Shown here: positions 9,147 through 19,759 of the stretch, piece by piece | How the letters are laid out: each line of letters begins with the position of its first letter | How positions within the stretch are numbered: the stretch's first letter is position 1 | Origin: Brachionus plicatilis | Taxonomy: Eukaryota > Rotifera > Eurotatoria > Ploima > Brachionidae | Reading direction: 5' to 3' | Assembly (NCBI GenBank): GCA_010279815.1 | Contig: QEOQ01000135.1 | Span: 8,326 to 48,796 of the forward strand | Length of the DNA: 40,471 bases | The notes under the pieces: generated by a model | Database searches by the model: none | What the model was told of the DNA's origin: nothing | What the model saw: only the letters and a program-made list of their open reading frames with translations | Position numbers and translations under genes: made by a program

Positions 9147-9860
9147 TGATTTTTTTCTTATTTTTATTAAATTTGTGGATAAGTTTAATATCATATTAAA
9201 ATATTAATTTTCATAATTTTTTAAAAAATAGAATATAATAATAAAAAATCCATTTTTCCTTTTTTGTTGAATTTTTACCATTTTTCACCTTTTTTTACAA
9301 AAATTTCAATCAGAAAAATTCAATAAAATTTTATTTTTTTTTTACTTTTTCGAAAAATTCAAAAAGAAAATTTTTTTTCATGAAAATCGGTTTTTTCCGA
9401 GAAATTTTGGAAATTTTTAATTACTGAATTTTACAATAATTTTGGGGAAATTTACGATAATTATCGTAATTTAACGAAATTGGCGTTTTATAGATTACCA
9501 TATTTTACATTAAATATGGAAAATATCGTGAATTCAAGGTATCATAGCAGCACTGTATCATTATGAAAATTTTAGTTTTTTTTTATTCTTTTATTTAATT
9601 TTTATTTAAATTTCAAATGTCATCCAAGTTATTAAATAAAAACGAAATTTTAAAAAATTCATTTTTTCCTTCATTTTCCTATATTTGAATTTAAGTTTTG
9701 CCAAAACTTAAATTGAAATATAGGATTAATTTGAATCCTTCTAAATTTTTTTTTTTCACTTAAATATATTTATTATCAGAATTTTGTTGCTTTTAAATTT
9801 TTTTCTTAAAAATTATAATAAAAATAGAGTTTATTTAAAAAAAAAAAACAAAAAAAAAGT
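9147..9860. other. AT-rich spacer, no gene seen
   Basis: Between the hAT MITE and the end of the galaxin-like gene. It holds homopolymer runs and short A/T palindromes such as TTACGATAATTATCGTAA near 9449. I see no coding segment. Confidence 0.5.
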
Positions 9861-10688
9861 TTATTTAGGTCTAACTCGGCCTCGAACACATATTTGTGTA
9901 TGAGGATCAAATGTTCTCAGTCCACAACAAGCTAGGCCAGCTCCAGTGTGAATCAACCTTTGACAGCAAGTATGACTTTGTGGATTAAATGGAACTCCGT
10001 TGCAGCAATTTAAGTTAGCACCTTTAAATATCGTTTTTTTGCAGCATATGTGTGTAGCGGGATCGTAGCCAGCATTACCACAACAGTTCAATGAAGCTCC
10101 ATTTGCTACTCGATTTATGCAGCAGGTCTGTGTTCTATTGTCATAGCCAAGAGATCCGCAACATGATAAGCCACTGCCTGCAGTTACCCATGAATTCAAA
10201 CAGCAAGTTGATTCGCTCTCTTGGTAAACAAATCTACCACAGCACTCCATACCAGCTTCATCATAAATTACATCTAAACAGCAAGTTTGACGCTGAGGGT
10301 TGTAAAAATTAGCTCCACAACAAGACAAATTCACTCCAAAAAGCAAATTGCCAGAACAGCATGTAAACTTGCTCGGATCAAAGACATCACTACCACAGCA
10401 TTGATGTCCTGTACCAGGATGGATTGTTTTCTGACAGCATGTTTCTGTTTGTGGATCGTATACTTTGCGGTCACAGCATATCAAATTGGCACCGTTGTAC
10501 AGCTCATGGTTACAACATGTCTGATTCCGTATGTCATATTGACTCGTCATACAGCACTTTTTGAAGTGTTCATCGGGATCTGGACCATCAGCCTCGTATA
10601 CATCTTGGGCATGGATTCCGCAATAAATTGACACGGACTCTCTTGCGCTCAACGCGACTAAGAAAAGTAAAAAAATTGAATTTTTCAT
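9861..10688 (-). CDS. Secreted galaxin-like double-cysteine repeat protein
   Basis: A single-exon frame of 275 residues. Residues 1 to about 20 (MKNSIFLLFLVALSARESVS) form a signal peptide. The rest is a tandem array with 17 Cys-Cys pairs spaced about 10-14 residues apart, alternating Y-D-P-x-T-x-T-CC with GAxLxCC, and one last single Cys. This di-cysteine repeat is the mark of galaxin and galaxin-like proteins, first described from coral skeleton matrix and present in other animals and in usherin. The protein is expected outside the cell and heavily disulfide-bonded. Its role here is unknown; a structural matrix role is only inferred. The stop lies within AAATAAAC, so a poly(A)-type signal overlaps it. 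Confidence 0.9.
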   Translation of the reverse strand: MKNSIFLLFLVALSARESVSIYCGIHAQDVYEADGPDPDEHFKKCCMTSQYDIRNQTCCNHELYNGANLICCDRKVYDPQTETCCQKTIHPGTGHQCCGSDVFDPSKFTCCSGNLLFGVNLSCCGANFYNPQRQTCCLDVIYDEAGMECCGRFVYQESESTCCLNSWVTAGSGLSCCGSLGYDNRTQTCCINRVANGASLNCCGNAGYDPATHICCKKTIFKGANLNCCNGVPFNPQSHTCCQRLIHTGAGLACCGLRTFDPHTQICVRGRVRPK

Positions 10689-12633
10689 TTTAAAATTTTC
10701 TTTACTGATAGGAATTGATTTTTTAATCTAGCAAAAAAAGTGCATCAGCCCATCGACAGTAACAGATTTTGGGTTGGTGGGAATAAAAATAAAGAAAAAC
10801 ATTTTATTTAATATAATAAAATTTATTTTTATTTTTAAAATAAAAAAAATGAGTCTAATGAAACTGACGATCAGAGGTCACAACATTTTTTTTTGAATTC
10901 AATTTCAATTAAAAATAAAAAATGAGCCAAAACTGTAATGACGATGATGATTTATAAAAAACTAAAAATAATTTTTGTTCTGGTCCAACGAAATGTGTTA
11001 AGTGTGATAAAATTTTTTATTAAAAATAAAAATAAAAAACTTTTCTGATTCTTTAAATTTTTTATTCATTAAGCACCCTGTAATTAAACATTAGGTCAGA
11101 TAATTAATATCTTAGGTTGTACAACAATTCAATTGCATTCGAAATCCTTAACTGTCCATTTTTTATTTGCATATTTCAACCTTTTTTAATAAACTAATTT
11201 GCTAAAAATTACCATTATACAATAAAAATTGATAAATAATCATCAAGATTTTCTAGAAAAAAAAGTTTTTTTACGTAAAATTACGAAATTTCAAATAAAT
11301 TTTGGTAAAAATAGAAAAAATTATAGCAGTACTATGAGAAAAATTGTCAAAAAATTTTTTTTGGCTCTTTTTATTTAATTTCACTGAACTTAATGTGTTA
11401 TTTATTTTGGTAATTATAAACTTCTTTTTTGGGCAATAAGGTATGATCTAAAAATTTAGATACCGATTACAAAAAAATCCAATATTTTTTCCCATATTTA
11501 AATACTAGAAGACCCAAGAAGTTTTAAAGACTTTTTTTCACCATTAAAAGTAAAATTAAATAAAAACTCAACAAAAAAATGTCCCCTAATTTAATATCAT
11601 ATATATATATACATATCATAAAGATATAAATTTTTAAAAATATTTAATTATTTTGGTAACTAAAAATTACTACCATAGAGACTAATAAAGATTTTTTGAT
11701 TTGTCAAAAAGTTTGTAATTCGGAGAGAAAAAAAAACAATTAAAAAACAGATAAAAAGGTAATTGTTTTTGACGAAAGGATTATAAAAACGGATTATACG
11801 GAAAATACGGAAAAAATTCAAAAATGATAAAATTATCAAAAAAACATAGAATAATTATTATAACTTTTTGATTATTTTAATAACTAAATAATTTTTATTC
11901 TTAATTCTAAGATTTACTTCTTTTTAAAAGTTTTCCGATTTTTTTGCGTTTTAACACTTACTTTTTTTTCGGTTTTTTAATTGTTTTTTTTTTCTTCTGT
12001 TATTTTTTTTACAAATTTTGTGCTTAGATTCAGTAACTTCTAAAATTTTTGAATTAATTAATTATTGTTATATTCATAATAACATTGAACTGTACTATAA
12101 AAGATAAAAAGAAGTCATAAAAACCCGTTGTTTTTTTTAAATAAATAAATAAAAGTTTTGAAGACTCGGGACTTAATGGTTTAATAGAGATTCAGGCTCT
12201 TACTTTTATTATTTTATTTCTTACGATTCAGCAATTTTAAAGCTATTTGAATCAAATTTAATTATGTTTTTTTAATAATTACATAAAATTTTTAATTATC
12301 TGATTAAATTAACCGAAAAAAATTTTTTTTTTCATTTAATGTTATAAAAAAATTTTTCGGATTTTAACAGTTAAAAAAATCGGATCTTCTAGTGTTAAAA
12401 AAATTGAAAATCTAAAATTTTTCCCTTTTTTACGTTAATTAATTTGGATTTTTTCTTTTAGTATTTTCATTGTAAAAATCTGTGAATAAATGACCGATCT
12501 ATCATTAAACAATAATAATTATATTTATTTGCAAATATTCGGAATAAGTTTTTTTTATTTCAAACAACAGAAATAAAATTATTTTAAAAAAATTTTATTT
12601 AAAGAAAAAATATTAAAAGTTAATAAAAAAAAA
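10689..12633. other. AT-rich intergenic spacer with a weak inverted repeat
   Basis: No gene is seen. At 11723-11749 an A-rich segment containing ACAATTAAAAAAC is matched in inverse at 11971-11998 (GTTTTTTAATTGT). The arms are about 25 bp of very low complexity with no clear target duplication, so this may be chance. A short (TA)n run lies near 11597-11612. Confidence 0.45.
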
Positions 12634-13089
12634 TTAATTTTTGGTCAAAATTCTAACTAGTTCTTCGCATCTGACATTTCCCTCGGCGTCAATGTCACAC
12701 TCACGGATCATTTCGTCAATTTCTTCATCTCTCAATTTTTCACCTAGACTCTGAAGCGACACTCTAAGGTGAGCTAGATTGACCATTCCATTTCCGTGCA
12801 AATCAAACATTCTAAAAGCCTCTTGCATCTGTTGCTCATTTATTTTGTTGTCCACAATGTTTCTGGAAGCTAGGTTCAAAAACTCGTTGAAGTTAACCTT
12901 GGAACGAGTGATCTTGGATATTTCTAGAAGCTCATGTTCAGATGGATACAAACCAATTGAGCGCATCACTTTACCAACTTCTTGTATGCTTATCAATCCG
13001 TCCTTGTCATCGTCAAAGAAGCTGAAAGCCTCTTGATAATCTTGAATTTCTTTTTGGGACAATTTTACATTCGAAGCCGACTTGCTCAT
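12634..13089 (-). CDS. Calmodulin-like EF-hand protein
   Basis: A single-exon frame of 151 residues, calmodulin length, with four-EF-hand layout. Loop 1 (residues 26-37, DDDKDGLISIQE) is complete and should bind calcium. The second hand is collapsed: SKITRSKVNFNEF at 58-70 keeps the end of the helix-loop pattern but has lost the acidic loop. Loop 3 (96-107, DLHGNGMVNLAH) ends in His instead of Glu and is probably inactive. Loop 4 (132-143, DIDAEGNVRCEE) keeps D, D, E and the final E. A two-site calcium sensor is therefore likely. Residues 117-131 (EKLRDEEIDEMIREC) are very calmodulin-like. It is distinct from calmodulin itself and closer to divergent calmodulin-like or troponin C-like proteins. 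Confidence 0.9.
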   Translation of the reverse strand: MSKSASNVKLSQKEIQDYQEAFSFFDDDKDGLISIQEVGKVMRSIGLYPSEHELLEISKITRSKVNFNEFLNLASRNIVDNKINEQQMQEAFRMFDLHGNGMVNLAHLRVSLQSLGEKLRDEEIDEMIRECDIDAEGNVRCEELVRILTKN

Positions 13090-14639
13090 TTTAGCTTTGA
13101 AAAATTTTCCAACTTAAAAAATTAGAATTTTTTTGTGACGAGATTTTTGAGAAATCATAATTTATGATTTAGGTGCCATTGCACAATCGTTTGCGTAATA
13201 AATCCTGTTTAAGTTAAATTTTGATTCGCTACACTTTTTGAGTCAATCTAATGCAAAATATTTTTTTCTAAAAACAAGAAATTTTTGGGCTTAGAAAACT
13301 CAAGCTCATATTATTTATTTTGGACTCGATTAATTTAAGAATTAACCTAAATAATTTTTTAGATTAGAAATAATGATCAGAGATTTTTTTTCCTAGATTG
13401 TAAAAGATTAAAATTTTTTCATTAAAAAATGACAAAGGTTTAGGTTGATCCTTGCTACAGAGTTCATTTTATTTTTCTAAAAATATCACAGTTTGAAAAA
13501 TTAGGATTTATTTCAAAATAAAAATTTTCATTCATCTATTGTTTGTCTTTTGAGTATGTTCGAACTTAATTTTTAAGCTTTTCTTGTTTTTTTCTGAGAT
13601 TCTAAAAGGTAGCAATTGGCTCCAATTACTCATCGCTTTGTTTGACGAGAAGTTCTTTTTTTGTTTAGTCTTTGTGATTTTTTGTTTAACTCAATATCTT
13701 ATTTGAAAAATACTCAACAGGCTTGTCATGAAATAATTATTGATACTCTTGAAAAAATATTTTCGTATAAAAAATTTAGAAAAAAAAACTGAGCGGCTCT
13801 ATTGACACATTCTTTGTCAATAAAATTATTTTATTGACACAGTATGTTCAAATAAAAAAACATATTGACACAATAAATAGAAAATGTTGAATTATATTAC
13901 AAAAATATGTTTTAAATACAAATTAATTTAAAAAAATCTCATTGTAAACTTAATCTAAGCCTATTCTAACAATAAAATATGGCAGCTTTTTTCCATGTAG
14001 ATTTTTTTTCAATTTTTATCTCATCAGGTCCAAAGATTAGAATTTCTAATTCTGTTGAATCAAATGAAATCAAATAGTTTGCTAAGAAATTGATTTTTAT
14101 TGAAGGGTAAATATCATGTTTACTTCTAATTTATTTAAGAAATTTTTTAATTAAAAATTCGATTTTTCCAATTTTGGAGCAACAAAGTCTACGAAATTCA
14201 AAAAAAAAAATAACAAGGTTAAGTCTTCAAAAATTAATCAGTAATATTATTAATTCATTTTTCCGAATTGTTTAATTTTTTTAATAGTTTTTTTCTTTGC
14301 CTTTTAATTAAAACATTGCAAAATTTAAATCTAAATGAAAAAAAGCTACCATTTATACTGTTCCACTGTTCTTTTTTAGTTTTATCAATGAACTCTCAGA
14401 AAGATTCTTAATTTATTGCATGATTTTTTAAAATTTCAATCATACTTTTTATGTTTGAATAAAATATATTATGACATAAATGGTAAGCTGAACATAGAAA
14501 AGAATATGATGCTAATGAAAAAAATAAAGATTTTTAAATTTCAAATTTTAACAAAATGGCACCAAATTAATTTTAGTTTAATAGCAGTAGGCAGCATCAA
14601 ATTGACATTCTTTTGTTTTTCTAAGTTATATTAGTCACC
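13090..14639. other. AT-rich spacer, no gene seen
   Basis: Upstream of the EF-hand gene up to the gypsy remnant. I find no coding pattern. Near 13795-13875 the phrase TTGACAC(A) recurs three or more times (ATTGACACATTC, ATTGACACAGTA, ATTGACACAATA), a local degenerate repeat. Confidence 0.45.
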
Positions 14640-16623
14640 CCTTAAAATAAAGTTTCCTCCTGGAGACTTTTCCCAAAAAACACAAAAACAATAATAACAA
14701 AAAAACAAAACCAAAATCCTTCTTTTTNNNNNNNNNNNNNNNNNNNNNNNNNNNNNNNNNNNNNNNNNNNNNNNNNNNNNNNNNNNNNNNNNNNNNNNNN
14801 NNNNNNNNNNNNNNNNNNNNNNNNNNNNNNNNNNNNNNNNNNNNNNNNNNNNNNNNNNNNNNNNNNNNNNNNNNNNNNNNNNNNNNNNNNNNNNNNNNNN
14901 NNNNNNNNNNNNNNNNNNNNNNNNNNNNNNNNNNNNNNNNNNNNNNNNNNNNNNNNNNNNNNNNNNNNNNNNNNNNNNNNNNNNNNNNNNNNNNNNNNNN
15001 NNNNNNNNNNNNNNNNNNNNNNNNNNNNNNNNNNNNNNNNNNNNNNNNNNNNNNNNNNNNNNNNNNNNNNNNNNNNNNNNNNNNNNNNNNNNNNNNNNNN
15101 NNNNNNNNNNNNNNNNNNNNNNNNNNNNNNNNNNNNNNNNNNNNNNNNNNNNNNNNNNNNNNNNNNNNNNNNNNNNNNNNNNNNNNNNNNNNNNNNNNNN
15201 NNNNNNNNNNNNNNNNNNNNNNNNNNNNNNNNNNNNNNNNNNNNNNNNNNNNNNNNNNNNNNNNNNNNNNNNNNNNNNNNNNNNNNNNNNNNNNNNNNNN
15301 NNNNNNNNNNNNNNNNNNNNNNNNNNNNNNNNNNNNNNNNNNNNNNNNNNNNNNNNNNNNNNNNNNNNNNNNNNNNNNNNNNNNNNNNNNNNNNNNNNNN
15401 NNNNNNNNNNNNNNNNNNNNNNNNNNNNNNNNNNNNNNNNNNNNNNNNNNNNNNNNNNNNNNNNNNNNNNNNNNNNNNNNNNNNNNNNNNNNNNNNNNNN
15501 NNNNNNNNNNNNNNNNNNNNNNNNNNNNNNNNNNNNNNNNNNNNNNNNNNNNNNNNNNNNNNNNNNNTTTCGTTCTGGGGGTTTACGGCAGCGAATTGGT
15601 CGGGGCGTACCGTTTTTTTCTAGTAAGTTTGTTTTTATTTGGGTTTTAAAATAACAATTAAGTTCGAAGTCTGATTCGGAGAGATTGTCTCCGGAATCAT
15701 CCATATGTAAATTTAAATGTTGGTCATCGAGCCAGTACAAGCCTTCAATATTCGCTTCTTCCTCAGCGGTCTGGTCCACTGTTGATTCTTTCCGCTGTAC
15801 GATAGCTATGTTTGCGGCCGGCACAGACACATTAGCTTGATGTATAGACTCTTTTGTTGTACTTAAATTTTCCTTTCCCATGGTATTTGCAACTGTTGTG
15901 TCAATTATCGTTTCGTACCGTACATTTTCGGCGGGGCTATAACAACGTTTAAGGTTGTTGACATGCACTAATCTCTTTTTCCCCTTCACATCAGGTCTGA
16001 TCAAGTAATTATGTTCGCCTTGTTTTCTTAAGATTGTATAGGGTCCAATCCACTTACGGCTCAGTATTCTTTGATACCCCCTTTTTGTGGGCAGGCTTCA
16101 AGTACCAAACACGATCACCTAATACATAACTCGCTGGTTTCATGCTTCTGTCAGCATAAAATTTAAACTTGTTTACTTTGTGATCCGTGGTTTTTCTCAC
16201 CATTTCATAACATTGCTGAAGATGCCTTTGTATCTTTTCAGCATACGTTTCGACACTAATATTTAGGTCGAGAACGGGGTTGGGGAACATAAGATCAACT
16301 GGAAGTTTAGGTTTTTGACCATACACCACTTCAAAAGGTGTAAGACCGGTTGTAGCATGTTCACTTGTGTTATAGGCAAAATCATCTTAATCAGAATCTT
16401 TTCCACTCGTTTTGCGTTTCAGCAACATAGCAAGACAACATTTGTTCTAAGGTTCGGTTGAACCGCTCTGTAGCTCCATCACGCTGTGGGTGATAGGCTG
16501 AGGTTCATAGGCGATGAATATCTAATTTTTCAAAAAATAAGGACATGACTTCGGACTGGAAGTTTGTTCCTTGGTCTGACAGAGCAGCTTCGGGGACGCT
16601 ATGGCGGCAAATAAACAGAATTG
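14636..16623 (-). pseudogene. Ty3/gypsy pol remnant: integrase core and C-terminal tail
   Basis: Minus-strand pieces form the 3' end of a gypsy pol. From 16623 down: RHSVPEAALSDQGTNFQSEV (second catalytic Asp), a stop at HRL*TSAYHP, then QRDGATERFNRTLEQML (catalytic Glu). After a stop and frameshift comes FAYNTSEHATTGLTPFEVVY, and frame 16329-16054 with VYGQKPKLPVDLMF and YVLGDRVWYLKP. A second frameshift leads to WIGPYTILRKQGEHNYLIRP and VHVNNLKRCYSP, the C-terminal chromo/GPY-type segment. The tail enters the assembly gap and re-emerges at 14727 ending SPGGNFILRGD and a stop. Protease, RT, RNase H and the first part of integrase are missing. Confidence 0.85.
14728..15567. other. Assembly gap (840 N)
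   Basis: A run of 840 unknown bases within the gypsy remnant. The true length may differ. Frame continuity across it cannot be judged. Confidence 0.99.
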
Positions 16624-16923
16624 TTTATGGCTCGGTGGTTAATAGTGTCCAAAAGCCAGCCGTTGTAAGCTGGGAATACCATACCCATAAACAATGAACC
16701 TTCCCCTGGGTGCTTCCTTGACTTTACAAAGCGCTGACGCCCTATCCCACCGCTATCACCAATTTAATAGCGTGGCGCTACTAAATATAAGAATTTTAAT
16801 TTCTTCACAACTTTATTGAAAAAACTAAAACTAAACTTCAAATTAAAATAAAACAAATATATATAGATAATAAGAGGGAGCAGAGACCCAGGAGGAAGGG
16901 GCTGGGGTAGAGGGGGTGTTACA
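16624..16923 (-). repeat. Gypsy 5' LTR and leader, fused to the end of integrase
   Basis: On the minus strand the LTR starts TGTAACACCCCCTCTACC at 16923 and carries TATATATA and TTCAATAAAG before ending near 16773 (end uncertain). A candidate primer binding site TGGTGATAGCGGTGGG starts at 16761. A GC-rich leader with small hairpins (TAGCGCCACGCTA, CGCTAT…ATAGCG) runs to about 16624, where integrase sequence begins at once. Gag and most of pol are therefore deleted. The base composition is strikingly richer in G and C than the surroundings, as expected of an insertion. Confidence 0.65.
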
Positions 16924-17854
16924 ATCTGTACCGAGCTAATGATAAAAATATTAAAAAAGGATAAATAATTTAAATTTAAATTTTCTTTTTTTATAATAAA
17001 AAAATTGTATATGCAGTATTATACATATATACATTAAATACACAGATTTTTTTTGATTCACGTCTTTTCTTAAAAAATTATTTTCATTAGTTGGCGGTGA
17101 TCTGAATATTTCTCTTTCAATTTCTGAAATAAAAAAAGATATATTAAATGTAATCAATTAAATGTTGTAAATTTGTCAAAAAATTAGTTTAGTTTTTTCT
17201 CCCGTTTTAATTTTCTGGTTTTTTGTTCAATAATTGCTCCTTTTTCTCGGAAAAGATGTTTAAATTTCATGTGAAAAATGCGAAAATTGGATTTGTGGAA
17301 ATTGTTTGCCAAAGGGTTTTAAACAAAATGATTCATTTTATTCTCCAAATTGTAAATAAAATTAAAATGTTTTAAAATCTTTAGGCAATATTTTTTTTAA
17401 CTTTAATAATTCAATTTCTTATTTTTTTATATGCTTACGTAAAATTCGTAAAATAAAAAAAAATCTTCTTAAGTGTAAAACACTTTCTCGTCCTTCGGAC
17501 AAAAAATAAAAAAAAAAAATACTTAAAAAATAATTTTATGCCTTTTTCGTGAAAAATGTCAAAATGAAAATCAGTGTCATAAGAACATACCACTATGAAT
17601 AGAGCAATTACGATAATTAGAATTTTTTTTGCAATTTGTATATTTATTTTATTTAAATGTTTATTTAAATACTTTCATTGCTTCTTTAATTATTTTGAAT
17701 TAAATGGTTAATTAAACACTATTGTTTTACTCACTTGAATTTTACTTTTATGTTACTATAAAGTCTAAATTTTGAAATTTACTTCCCAAAATTTCAATAA
17801 TTTTTTTTTTCCTTATCACTTTTTGAGGAGTATAGGGACATTACTTTTGACTAC
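16924..17854. other. AT-rich spacer, no gene seen
   Basis: Low-complexity sequence between the gypsy LTR and a LINE scrap. A 68-codon minus-strand frame at 16951-17157 is Lys/Phe/Ile-rich and looks like chance in AT-rich DNA. Confidence 0.45.
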
Positions 17855-17965
17855 TCAAGTCGATCTTATGCCTTTACGGAATCTAGCAAAGGCACTCTTT
17901 GCTTCAGAAAGTCTATTCTTAATGTCTCTGTGTCTTCCCATTGTTGTACTGATGGAAGCACCATT
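17855..17965 (-). pseudogene. LINE reverse transcriptase C-terminal scrap
   Basis: Read on the minus strand, these 37 codons give ISTTMGRHRDIKNRLSEAKS and AFARFRKGIRST before a stop. This matches the post-RT region of many LINEs (GSxxSxxG-x-x-DIxxRIxxAxxAFxxLxxIW). It is only a fragment. The overlapping plus-strand frame is its shadow. It is a different LINE family from the one at 6361-7085. Confidence 0.6.
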
Positions 17966-18066
17966 AATTAAAAATTAAATAATAAATTTTAATGATTTTT
18001 TTTTCAAATATTACTCAAGCCCTTATTTTGTCTCATTTTTATACTTATTTTTTCTTTTAAAATTTT
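17966..18066. other. AT-rich segment left of a retroposon tail
   Basis: Short AT-rich stretch, probably the degraded 3' UTR body that goes with the tail at 18067. No coding is seen. Confidence 0.3.
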
Positions 18067-18113
18067 TTACATCGCCTTAAAGGCGTTCATTGAAATAAAT
18101 AATAATAATAAAA
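18067..18113 (+). repeat. Retroposon 3' tail: hairpin plus (ATAA)n, copy 1
   Basis: TTACATCGCCTTAAAGGCGTTCATTGAAATAAATAATAATAATAAA. The stem CGCCTT-A-AAGGCG (18073-18085) is a perfect hairpin followed by ATTGAA and short A/T tandem units. A second copy with the same order lies at 39519-39563. A conserved hairpin followed by a microsatellite is the usual 3' end of CR1/L2-type LINEs and their SINEs. Confidence 0.55.
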
Positions 18114-19759
18114 TTAAACCTAAAGCAAAAAATGTTAATTGTTCCGAAAAAAAATAAAATCAATTTGATAAATAACATAGACAAAAGTGCTTTATAATTT
18201 GATACTCATTTAATCTCTGAGTCCAAATTATAAAGTTTAAAAAAAATACCAACAGAATCATCAAAAATCATTTACTTTTTCAATAGTTGAATACCAATTG
18301 TGCTTAAATCATATTTTTTAATTTAATTTAAAAAATCAATAAATTTTTTTAAGTATTGTTCAATTTTATTTCTATCTGATATGAAATATTAAATATCATA
18401 AACTAACTTTAAAAAAATAAAAGAAACTGTAAATAAAATTCAAAATTGAAAAAGCGTGTTTTATTAAAAATAAGAAGTAAACAAGGTGTTCAAATTATAG
18501 ACTTTAATTTTTAATAATGAAAACTTTTTCTTCCTTTAAAAAAAACAAAAAATTCAGAATAAACTTATATTACTAAAAGTTAATTAAATATATTTTTTGT
18601 AAATATGTGCAAATTTCTAAAGATAAAAATAAACTATTATTTAACTTTCTAGCCTTATCTGAAACCAAAAGTATTGGAATCAGTAAAACCTTAAAAAATT
18701 TCAGATTTTTGTTTATTTTTTAAATATTTTTATATAAAAAATTTTTTTTAGTTATTTAAATTTTGTTAATCCAAGACTAGTTTTTGGTGCATTGCTTCTG
18801 ACATTATATGAATTTCCGCAAACAAACAGATAACACAGGATCAATTTTGTTGAAAATAAAATTAAAAAAATTGCTTCTTTATTTAAAAAATTAAAAAAAT
18901 TCTGGTCATGAAAATTAACAGACTTGTTTTTGAGTCACAGGTCTTAAGCCAAAGCAAGGTCTGAAAATTAGCCATAAATTGTTTGGTTTAGGTCAAGAAA
19001 GTAGCTTTTCCCGACTTCAAAAATGGTACCTCACGTTGAATGGGTAGAACAAGATGTCAAAAATGATATATTTGTTTTAAAAAGGTTTTAAGTAGGATAA
19101 CAATTATGTGTTAATCGTTTGTTGCCGTAAAAATTAAGAAAAAATTACTAGACAATTCAGATTTTATCAAATTTTCTATTAAAATAATAGTTAGAGGAGG
19201 ACCTCGGATTTTCTCAAAGATACCTAGTAAATTGTTTCTATGGCTAGGAAAGAATATTAGTTTAATATTGAATGGTAATTTGTGTGGTTTTTGGATTGTT
19301 GTAAAGAATGTAATTCTGATAAAAAGATGCTTCCTTTGCAATCAAAACGATCCCAAGGCCTACAGGAAATTTTTTTCTTAAAAAGCTTTCCAATTTATTT
19401 TTTTACTCGAACACATCTTTTAAATTTGTGACAAAAATTGAAAAATCAATCATTATTTAAATACATTTTCATCAACAACAAAAAATGTTGACTCAAAATA
19501 TTCTTTATATCTATCATGCCCAAATTCATACTAAATTATGCGAATTAGTTTAAATTTTTTAATTTTTCGATTGAACAAAAATCAATAAACTTTTTTTTGT
19601 CATCATTCAAATTCAAAACAATCTTTTGTGATTTTTATTTACAAAAAAAAAATAAGAATAGACAATTTAAAATTAATTCATATTTAAGAGCTGCATTCAT
19701 CCAAAAAATACTGTTCAAAAAAAGCTGATTGAAATAGTGGAACAAAAAACAATAATCTT
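18114..19759. other. AT-rich spacer left of the globin gene
   Basis: No gene is seen apart from a mini hAT-like relic at 18919. A 76-codon minus-strand frame at 19111-19341 shows no recognisable domain and I treat it as chance. Globin 3' processing signals (GTAAATAAAAATC on the minus strand) lie near 19635-19645. Confidence 0.45.
18911..18971. mobile_element. 45-bp minimal hAT-like footprint
   Basis: 18919-18963 begins CAGACTTGTTTTTGAGTCAC, almost identical to the end of the 8850-9138 element, and ends GCAAGGTCTG, inverse of CAGACCTTGC. The 8-base flanks are AAAATTAA (18911-18918) and AAAATTAG (18964-18971), a 7 of 8 match. It looks like an internally deleted copy reduced to little more than its ends. 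Confidence 0.5.

Noticed and set aside
10091..10631. Plus-strand frames opposite the galaxin-like gene
   Set aside because: They are antisense shadows of the regular Cys-Cys repeats.
11723..11998. Possible foldback element with ACAATTAAAAAAC arms
   Set aside because: Arms are short and nearly all A/T homopolymer, and no target duplication is visible.
19111..19341. 76-codon minus-strand frame downstream of the globin
   Set aside because: No recognisable domain, no splice context and AT-rich codons; frames of this size are expected by chance over this length.
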